DNA from: Planctomycetaceae bacterium
Lineage (GTDB): Bacteria > Planctomycetota > Planctomycetia > Planctomycetales > Planctomycetaceae
Reading direction: 5' to 3'
Length of the DNA: 50,011 nt
NCBI GenBank assembly: GCA_041398825.1
Contig: JAWKTX010000024.1
Span: 1 to 50,011 of the forward strand
Shown here: positions 43,732 to 50,011 of the stretch, in pieces
Numbering within the stretch: position 1 is the stretch's first letter
How the letters are laid out: every line of letters starts with the position of its first letter
Notes under the pieces: generated by a model
Databases searched by the model: none
What the model was told of the DNA's origin: nothing
What the model saw: the letters and a program-made list of their open reading frames with translations, nothing else
Program-made: the position numbers and the translations under genes

Positions 43732-44331
43732 ATGCAACTCGACCTTGAATTTCCGGTGTTTTCGACGTCCGCCATTTCTGCAGATCACGGCTATCACCTG
43801 TATGCCGGATTGTCGAAAGCACTGGCAACGGTACATTCAGAAAACGGCATTGCCGTGCATCCCATCACTGGTCGGCAAATCGGCGACCGCATGCTGCAAC
43901 TGATGCCATGGAGCTCCGTTCGCATTCGAACTCCGCAGGACCGCATTGGCGATCTGATTGGATTGGCGGGTAAGACCGTGACCATCGGCGACCGCCAGGT
44001 CCGGCTGGGTGTCCCCAAAGTGCAGGGCCTGGAACCCGCGACCGCTCTTCGCAGTCGCCTGGTCACGATCAAGGGCTTCATGGAGGCGGAATCATTCGCT
44101 CAAGCCGTCCGACGCCAACTGGACGCATTGGAGATTAGCGAACGAGTCATCCTGACCATCGGCAAACGCCGCACCATCAAAATCCGCGACAAAGAAGTCG
44201 TCGGCTTCGAAGTCATTCTGGAAGGCCTGACCGCAGAAGGAAGCATCGCCCTGCAGGAACAAGGAATCGGCGGACGACGGCATATGGGTTGCGGGGTGTT
44301 TGTATTGGCAAGATCAGAGGTGAAGGCGTAA
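43732..44331 (+). CDS. cas6: CRISPR-associated endoribonuclease Cas6 (MYXAN type, Cmx6)
   Basis: The 199-residue protein shows the RAMP fold pattern with a C-terminal glycine-rich loop (EQGIGGRRHMGCGVFVL), and matches the MYXAN-type Cas6/Cmx6 family (GYHLYAGLSKALATVH, IHPITGRQIGDRML-like N-terminus). Cas6 cuts the pre-crRNA in the repeat; the catalytic His cannot be fixed by eye. The stop TAA overlaps the cas3 start (TAATG), so the two are translationally coupled. The start ATG is 15 bases after the sigma-like gene. Confidence 0.85.
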   Translation: MQLDLEFPVFSTSAISADHGYHLYAGLSKALATVHSENGIAVHPITGRQIGDRMLQLMPWSSVRIRTPQDRIGDLIGLAGKTVTIGDRQVRLGVPKVQGLEPATALRSRLVTIKGFMEAESFAQAVRRQLDALEISERVILTIGKRRTIKIRDKEVVGFEVILEGLTAEGSIALQEQGIGGRRHMGCGVFVLARSEVKA

Positions 44332-46637
44332 TGCAGCTTCTTGCGAAATCGTTCCACGGCAGCACGGTGCCTGAAGAGGCAACGTTATTCGGGCATCTTC
44401 GTGCGGTGCATGCCAGCGCGGTGAGCATACTGGACACATGCGGTGATTCGATGCTCGCTGCGTTCGATATTCCGGCGCGTCACCTAGATCGCTTTCGCAA
44501 GCTCCTTGCCATGGCTGCGGCGCTGCATGATGTCGGCAAAGCAAACTCACACTTTCAGGGAATGTTGGCTCAGTCGGAAGAACGAAGTCGCTACAGCTTT
44601 CGACAGGCCCTGCGTCACGAATGGGTTTCGCTGCTGTGGCTTCAGCAATTGGAAGTTCAGCCGTGGATTCGAGAAGTGTTCAAATCAGATGCGGATCTCC
44701 TGACGCTGGAATGCTGTATCTGCGGGCATCATCCCGGTGCAAAGCGACCGACGCCGCCTGCCAGCATCGAAGGTGCCGGCTCTGAAATGGCCACGTACTT
44801 TCACGAACAGGCTTTTGATGAGATCGCTGACTGGTTACAGCAGTTGAGTGCTTCGACTCAGAAGCCGATCCTGCCAGAATGGACTTTGAAATTCGACGCA
44901 ACGTCGGCGAACGATCCGAACGTTTCGCTTGCTCGCTGGCACATGCGTGCGAACACACGCTTCGAAAACCTTTCAACAGTTGATAAACGACTTGTTGCTG
45001 CTGCCAAAGCGTGCATGGTGGCGGCGGATGTCGCGGGGTCCGCACTGACTGAGCGTCAAAGCAGTCCGCAAGAACAACACCAGTGGATTCGTTCTACGTT
45101 GGCAGCCGTTCCGAAGGCTGCGCAGATTGAGGAACTGGTGAAAGAACGTCTGAATGGTTTTCCGGAGCGGCCGTTTCAATCGAATGTGGCCAGTTCGACA
45201 AGTCGAGTCACGCTGGTGACCGCAGGCTGCGGATGTGGAAAGACTGTCGCCGCGTGGCTCTGGGCAGCTCGGCAATGTCCTGGCCAGCGAGTGTTTTTTT
45301 CATACCCAACGACCGGAACGGCGACGGAAGGCTTTCGCGGTTATCTGTTTGATCACGATTCACAAACTTCAAAGCTGGGGGCGGACCTCTTCCACAGTCG
45401 CGCTCAGGTGGATTTTGAAGTGATTCTGGATGTCATTGAAGACGGACAGGCCGAGGCGATCGCGGAAGAGCAACTGCGGATCTATTCGCTGAAGTCCTGG
45501 TCAACACCTATTATTTGTTGCACCGTCGATACCGTGTTGGGCATCATTCAAAATCATCGACGCGGGCTGTATTCGTGGCCTGCGCTGGCACAATCCGCAT
45601 TCGTCTTTGACGAGATCCATGCTTACGACGACAAGCTGTTTGGCTGCTTGCTTAGGTTTCTCAGCGATCTGCGAGGAACAAAGGTACTGTTAATGACGGC
45701 GAGCCTGCCCACCCCACGACTCGCGGCCATCCAGCAGGCCCTGGACGACGAAGAACCCGCCAGCATCATTGTCGGGCCGCCAGAACTGGAACAGCTACCG
45801 CGTTATCACCGCGAACAGCCAGACGATATTGATGCTCGTGTTCGTGAAGAACTGGATTGCGGTGGTCGAGTGCTGTGGATCTGTAATGTTGTCGATCGGG
45901 CGATGGAAGTGGCCGATCGATTCTCAGACTGGAATCTGCTGATTTACCACAGTCGATTCCGCTACGAAGACCGTGTGCAGCGACATAAAGACGTGGTGGC
46001 AGCGTTCTCGCCAGGCAGCAGTCAGAACGGAAGCCTGGCTATCTGTACTCAGGTTGCCGAGATGAGCCTTGATATCTCGGCCACACTTCTGGTCACTGAA
46101 CTCGCTCCGGTTCCGTCGCTGATTCAGCGTTTGGGACGGCTGAATCGCCATGCCAAGCCCGCAGACCCTCCGCCGGTGACGATGCCATTTGCTGTGGATT
46201 ACCCTCGCAAAGAATCGGGTGCAATCAAAGAAATGCCCTACAGCTTTGAAGTCTATGGTGACTGGCCTCAAGTGACAGAGTCCTGGCTTAGCCAGTTGGG
46301 CGATCAGAATATCAGTCAGCAGTCACTGGCGGATGCATGGGAAAACCTGAATTCGGACCGCGAAATTGAAGGGATCGACAGCAACTGGATTGACGGAGGT
46401 CCAACCACACAGATTGATTCGGTCAGAACAGCATCACCAGGTGTCACAGTGGTGCGCGCCGGAGCCGACGCGGACGCTTGTCTAGCTGATTCGTCCAGAT
46501 TGGCTCGCGTGTCCATTCCCATGCCGCAGCCGTACAGCAAGGGATGGACAGGCTGGCCACGAATCAAGGGCGTTTTGATCGCGCCGGAAGACACTTTGAT
46601 ATATGACAGTCAGCGAGGTGCCAAATGGCAAAAGTAA
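44331..46637 (+). CDS. cas3: CRISPR-associated nuclease-helicase Cas3 (HD + helicase)
   Basis: The start at 44331 overlaps the cas6 stop. The 768-residue protein carries an N-terminal HD nuclease (His 22 in GHLRAVH, His-Asp 66-67 in ALHDVGKANSHF, His pair in CCICGHHPG) and a superfamily 2 helicase: Walker A AGCGCGKT (about 298-305), DEIH box in FVFDEIHAYD (about 424-433), LLMTASLP, and motif VI QRLGRLNRH (about 598). It unwinds and degrades target DNA recruited by Cascade. The stop overlaps the cas8 start by 13 bases. Confidence 0.92.
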   Translation: MQLLAKSFHGSTVPEEATLFGHLRAVHASAVSILDTCGDSMLAAFDIPARHLDRFRKLLAMAAALHDVGKANSHFQGMLAQSEERSRYSFRQALRHEWVSLLWLQQLEVQPWIREVFKSDADLLTLECCICGHHPGAKRPTPPASIEGAGSEMATYFHEQAFDEIADWLQQLSASTQKPILPEWTLKFDATSANDPNVSLARWHMRANTRFENLSTVDKRLVAAAKACMVAADVAGSALTERQSSPQEQHQWIRSTLAAVPKAAQIEELVKERLNGFPERPFQSNVASSTSRVTLVTAGCGCGKTVAAWLWAARQCPGQRVFFSYPTTGTATEGFRGYLFDHDSQTSKLGADLFHSRAQVDFEVILDVIEDGQAEAIAEEQLRIYSLKSWSTPIICCTVDTVLGIIQNHRRGLYSWPALAQSAFVFDEIHAYDDKLFGCLLRFLSDLRGTKVLLMTASLPTPRLAAIQQALDDEEPASIIVGPPELEQLPRYHREQPDDIDARVREELDCGGRVLWICNVVDRAMEVADRFSDWNLLIYHSRFRYEDRVQRHKDVVAAFSPGSSQNGSLAICTQVAEMSLDISATLLVTELAPVPSLIQRLGRLNRHAKPADPPPVTMPFAVDYPRKESGAIKEMPYSFEVYGDWPQVTESWLSQLGDQNISQQSLADAWENLNSDREIEGIDSNWIDGGPTTQIDSVRTASPGVTVVRAGADADACLADSSRLARVSIPMPQPYSKGWTGWPRIKGVLIAPEDTLIYDSQRGAKWQK

Positions 46638-48289
46638 GAACGGAATATCCCCAAACACTGACGATGAACCTGTTCGACCCAGGAATGACGATGATGCATC
46701 GAGCGGGCTTGGGCGGGCTTGCATGTTCACTACGCGCGATCGAACGAGATGTTCAAAAGAAGAAGCTGCCGGAAGACCGCAGACCGGGTGGAAAATGGGC
46801 CAATGGCGAACCACCGTGGATCATCTCAGAAAACGCTATCACACTGGATTTTGGAGAGGCGGAAAAGGCCGCAAGCTGGCTGAAAGCATTGTTTGAGTAC
46901 TCATTCGGGCTATCGTCGGATGCTGAAGGAAAGCTCATTCATCTGCCTGGGCAATACGGCAAGCTGGTTCCGAGCCATCCGGTCAGAGCCTATTTGCAGC
47001 AGGGAATCACGCTCACTTTCTTGCAGCATGGGCAAACTCGAAAGTTGGCCAAGAATGAAACCGTTCTCACATTCAATCCGGAAGAAGATTCCGGCAAGGC
47101 TCTTCAGTATCAGTTCAAAGCCTGTACGGAATATAAACATCAGCAAGGCTGGAAAGATATCACCGACTCGAAAGGGCGCATTGAGCTGAAGCCTGTTGAG
47201 ATTGCGGGGCCGCTAAGTCCGGGTGCCGTGGTACGACACAACGCATTTTCGACGCCCACGAAACTCTTCGATCTACCCGCTCAGATTCTTCCGTTGTACT
47301 TCGCGGTCGTCGGATGCCTTCCGCTGACGCTGAATCGAGGATCCGGGGTTCTGCTGATTCCGGATGTCACTGACCTGATCATGTTCCCGTCCATCCGAGC
47401 CGCAATGACACCGCGGACAACTCGCGAATGTCAGATCACGATCGCCAGTGATGCAGCCCTGCAGACTCAGTTACGTCTTCGGGCGACTGAAGAGATCAAC
47501 AAGCGAGATCTGCCCGCTTGCCATGTCGTGACATTTCAGCCAACGCCATGGGCTTCGCAACAGAAATCGCGAGTTGACACCATCACCGTGGACCCTGGCA
47601 GTGACGAAGTGCTGAGCCAGTTCAGTGTTGCGATGAAGGAACTGAGTCCTCGCATTGCCACGCGAGAAATCGAGGAATCCAGTGGGCGGGGAAAGCAACG
47701 AGTCGTCACGAAACGTTCCGAATCGTTTTGGGTCGACAGCATTGTGCGTCCGCTGGTCGCCACGAACCTGGCTCGTGGCCGTCCGTGGTATCACAACTTT
47801 GTGGAGTTGATGACAAAGATCGATCCTGTCAGCAAACGTCCGCTACGGGACAAATTGTTCTTTGAAAAGAAAGGCTTGAAAGCAATGGTCGAAAACGTGC
47901 CGTGGAGCGACACCGGTGAATCAACAATCGTGAACGCTGTTCACGAATCCATCGGTCGCCGATATGGACTGATTTCCAAGGAGAACAAAGGAAATTCCAC
48001 GGCGATGAAGAATCGCTGGAAGGGCGAATACGACCGCTGGCGACTGGCATTCGCCGGAGCTAAGACCTCGGAACAGTTTCGTCGTTCACTGTGTGACCTT
48101 TTTAGTCGAGCAGGTGTGAACAGCATTCTTCAGGAAAACTGGCCCAACATCCTGCCCATGCTCTCCGACAATCGCTGGCAGCAGACTCGAGACCTGGCCC
48201 TGTTGGGCCTGGCAAGTTACTCAGGCAAAGGTGCGAAGGAAATCGAAGAAGCGATTGTGACTGACGCAGATTCAGAGGCAGAAGAATAG
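46625..48289 (+). CDS. cas8a1: CRISPR-associated Cas8a1 (MYXAN type, Cmx1-like)
   Basis: The 554-residue protein resembles the MYXAN Cas8a1/Cmx1 large subunit, known from the Myxococcus dev locus (DevT). The N-terminal MNLFDPGMTMMHRAGLGGLACSL is characteristic of that family. The remainder has an alpha/beta fold with no catalytic motif, as expected for a subunit that binds target DNA next to the protospacer. The 13-base overlap with cas3 indicates translational coupling. Subtype calls vary in the literature, so I use the MYXAN name. Confidence 0.8.
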   Translation: MAKVRTEYPQTLTMNLFDPGMTMMHRAGLGGLACSLRAIERDVQKKKLPEDRRPGGKWANGEPPWIISENAITLDFGEAEKAASWLKALFEYSFGLSSDAEGKLIHLPGQYGKLVPSHPVRAYLQQGITLTFLQHGQTRKLAKNETVLTFNPEEDSGKALQYQFKACTEYKHQQGWKDITDSKGRIELKPVEIAGPLSPGAVVRHNAFSTPTKLFDLPAQILPLYFAVVGCLPLTLNRGSGVLLIPDVTDLIMFPSIRAAMTPRTTRECQITIASDAALQTQLRLRATEEINKRDLPACHVVTFQPTPWASQQKSRVDTITVDPGSDEVLSQFSVAMKELSPRIATREIEESSGRGKQRVVTKRSESFWVDSIVRPLVATNLARGRPWYHNFVELMTKIDPVSKRPLRDKLFFEKKGLKAMVENVPWSDTGESTIVNAVHESIGRRYGLISKENKGNSTAMKNRWKGEYDRWRLAFAGAKTSEQFRRSLCDLFSRAGVNSILQENWPNILPMLSDNRWQQTRDLALLGLASYSGKGAKEIEEAIVTDADSEAEE

Positions 48290-48309
48290 TTCATTCGCTT
48301 CGACCGTTT

Positions 48310-48331
48310 GTAGTCCCGCCTTCAGGCGGCA
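48310..48331. repeat. REP-like hairpin between cas8 and cas7
   Basis: CCGCC at 48316-48320 pairs with GGCGG at 48325-48329 around a TTCA loop, flanked by GTAGTC. It resembles small palindromic elements widespread in planctomycete genomes (from memory, unverified). It is the only gap of more than 80 bases within the cas operon. Confidence 0.5.
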
Positions 48332-48376
48332 TGTGGTCAATCATTCAAACCCAACTTGTTGATTAAGGAAACTCAG

Positions 48377-49309
48377 ATGACATTGCACGTCTTCGGAAAC
48401 ATCGTCACGCCTTTTGGAACAGCGGCCAATAACCGAGCTGAAAACGAAGGCAATATCACCACGTTACAGAAACTGATCTGGCACGGTGCGCCGCATTCAA
48501 CGGTCAGTGCGGAAGCTATTCGCTTCGCATTGCGGCGATTGCTGTCCGAAGCGGAAGAAGCGGGAACAAACCGATCATGGAATGAAGATGCTCGCGTGAA
48601 TGAATGGGAAGATCACGAGTTCAAAGGCTGGGCGTCAGAAAAAGGTAAGACCTATATCGACGACGACCTTCTGGGATACATGCGAGCGGATGCGGCCAAG
48701 GAGGAGGCGGGTGAGAAGAAAGGCTCTGCCAAAGTGCGCCGAGCCGTCCTGGAAATCACACGCGCGGTTTCTTTGACTGCCTGGTCAGGCGACGTCACAT
48801 TTAACGCCGCATCGCCAGGAGCTACCCCTTCTGCATCAAAAGGCAACGATAACAAAAGCAAGAATCCGGTACCATATGGCACCGAAGTTCATGCCACACG
48901 TTACCAATTCGGATTTGCCATGACGCCCGCTCGATTACGCGATCCGTCACGAGCCGCTAAAGCCATTTCCGCATTGGGCAGCCTCCGGACGGTGGCGGGA
49001 AATCATGGTCGGTTTCTGTTCGACTTTTCACCGGAAGCCATCGTATTGCGAATCACCGAGGACCCGGCACCTCGTTTGTTGTATTGCTTTGATACCGCAG
49101 ATGGCGGCCGCACAGTGACGGCCGAAAGCCTGATCGCTCGGATTAAATCCGGCGATGTTGCCGCCGATGAACTGATGATCGGTGTTGCTGATACCGAAAG
49201 TCCATTGGCCAAATCCATGAGCGACGCAGGGCTCAAAGTCCACGGCGTCAGGGCTGCGATTAATGGCGCAAGTGAGCGCATCACCTCGGCGATTTCTGCA
49301 TCCGCCTGA
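48377..49309 (+). CDS. cas7: CRISPR-associated Cas7 (DevR type)
   Basis: The ATG at 48377 has AAGGAA seven bases upstream; a TTG further up is less likely. The 310-residue protein starts with LHVFGNIVTPFGTAANNRAENEG and has HATRYQFGFAMTPARLRDPS, matching the DevR/Cas7 backbone family of type I Cascades. Six copies coat the crRNA. A Lys/Ser-rich loop (SASKGNDNKSKNPVP, about 155-170) is probably flexible. In Myxococcus, DevR also autoregulates the dev operon. Confidence 0.88.
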   Translation: MTLHVFGNIVTPFGTAANNRAENEGNITTLQKLIWHGAPHSTVSAEAIRFALRRLLSEAEEAGTNRSWNEDARVNEWEDHEFKGWASEKGKTYIDDDLLGYMRADAAKEEAGEKKGSAKVRRAVLEITRAVSLTAWSGDVTFNAASPGATPSASKGNDNKSKNPVPYGTEVHATRYQFGFAMTPARLRDPSRAAKAISALGSLRTVAGNHGRFLFDFSPEAIVLRITEDPAPRLLYCFDTADGGRTVTAESLIARIKSGDVAADELMIGVADTESPLAKSMSDAGLKVHGVRAAINGASERITSAISASA

Positions 49310-49356
49310 CCACTTTCGCTGTCCATTCTGCTCACAGTTTGTCTCCGGAGGTGTTT

Positions 49357-50001
49357 GTGTTTGGAGTCTACGTCACAGTACCAATCGCCTGTTTTCGACG
49401 CGGCATGGCCAGAGAATATCTGGAAACCGAGGTCATCCCGCCTCCCTCGACGTGCTATGGGTTTCTGCTTTCGCTTGTCGGCGAAACGGATCGGCATCGG
49501 CATCTGGGATGTCGAGTCACATCTGGGATCTTTGGAAGCCCTGAGGTCAGTGTCGTGCTGCGTACGGTCTGGCGGGTCAAGAAAACGCCGCTTGGATCTG
49601 CAGGCAATACGCGTCCGGACTATCAGCAATTGCTGACCGACGTGCATTTGGTTATCTGGCTGGATTCATCCGGTGAATTCGATCAAGAGAACACGCTGGA
49701 GACGCGAGTTCAACGAGTTCTTTGTCCGACGACGCGAGGTGAGATTGATCGCTTCGGAGGTTTGGCTTTGGGAGAGAGTACTCACATGATTGATACGGTC
49801 TCGCCGTTGGAAAAATCCCGAGACAGACTGCCACAACAGACCGATTTTCAACTCTTCCAGGTCCATGAACAGGGCCGCCTAACATTGCCGGTGTGGGTGG
49901 ATCATGTGGGTTCCGCCGGAACACGGTACGCGACGGGGAACCTGGAGAGAAACGAACTCGGGTCGCCCCCATTCGACCGAATGCCGGTGATTTTGCCCTG
50001 A
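49357..50001 (+). CDS. cas5: CRISPR-associated Cas5 (DevS type)
   Basis: The GTG at 49357 is preferred because GGAGG lies five bases upstream; in-frame starts slightly upstream exist. The 214-residue protein has a Cas5 N-terminus (GVYVTVPIACFRRGMAREY, LETEVIPPPSTCYGFLLSL) like MYXAN Cas5/DevS and the RAMP pattern. It caps the 5' end of the crRNA in Cascade. The stop lies 10 bases before the window end, so the protein is complete; cas4/cas1/cas2 would follow outside. Confidence 0.86.
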   Translation: MFGVYVTVPIACFRRGMAREYLETEVIPPPSTCYGFLLSLVGETDRHRHLGCRVTSGIFGSPEVSVVLRTVWRVKKTPLGSAGNTRPDYQQLLTDVHLVIWLDSSGEFDQENTLETRVQRVLCPTTRGEIDRFGGLALGESTHMIDTVSPLEKSRDRLPQQTDFQLFQVHEQGRLTLPVWVDHVGSAGTRYATGNLERNELGSPPFDRMPVILP

Positions 50002-50011
50002 CAAAATCGAA

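Overview
The window looks like a chromosomal segment of a planctomycete (class Planctomycetia). The evidence is lineage-typical protein architecture: a DUF1501 protein with a twin-arginine leader, a giant secreted protein carrying the N-terminal LEPR-XLL-type signature (LERLESRELL), a serine/threonine kinase fused to TPR repeats beside a divergent ECF sigma factor, a PhoD-like phosphatase, and several secreted proteins without recognisable families. Genus and species cannot be read from the sequence.

Layout. 1-7 kb: a truncated DUF1501 gene, an orphan ABC-2 permease and a tightly coupled three-gene operon of exported proteins of unknown function. 7-9.6 kb: a secreted protein whose reading frame passes through a long hexamer/pentamer repeat tract that contains no T on the coding strand, next to a perfect 28-bp palindrome and a degraded IS630-type transposase remnant. 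9.6-17 kb: a 1263-residue LEPR-XLL protein built of about ten repeats, then a DabA (DUF2309) inorganic-carbon transporter subunit without its usual DabB partner. 17.8-31.2 kb: a lipoprotein, the ECF sigma/kinase-TPR divergent pair, small secreted proteins, a CPBP protease, serine acetyltransferase and a Cys-rich exported repeat protein. 31.6-39.8 kb: mostly housekeeping genes (RdgB, FxsA, fatty-acid desaturase, DapA-like lyase/synthase, RuvX, PhoD).

40.0-41.4 kb: an array of ten tRNA genes, all on the minus strand and read leftwards as Phe-like, Glu, Arg, Trp, Lys, Gly, Tyr, Asn, Leu-like, Asp. Several are structurally divergent: a CAG-anticodon tRNA lacks the long variable arm expected of tRNA-Leu, and the Phe-like one has a broken T-stem. 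A 60-codon gene with a strong terminator lies just upstream.

41.9-50 kb: a WYL-domain regulator followed by a CRISPR-Cas operon of the Myxococcus (MYXAN/Dev) type I class, in the order sigma-factor-like gene, cas6, cas3 (HD + helicase), cas8a1, cas7 (DevR type), cas5 (DevS type). The genes are closely spaced or overlapping. No CRISPR repeat array and no cas1/cas2/cas4 are inside the window; they would be expected just beyond base 50011. The most notable unexplained element is the small protein with ECF-sigma-like segments that leads the cas operon, 15 bases before cas6.
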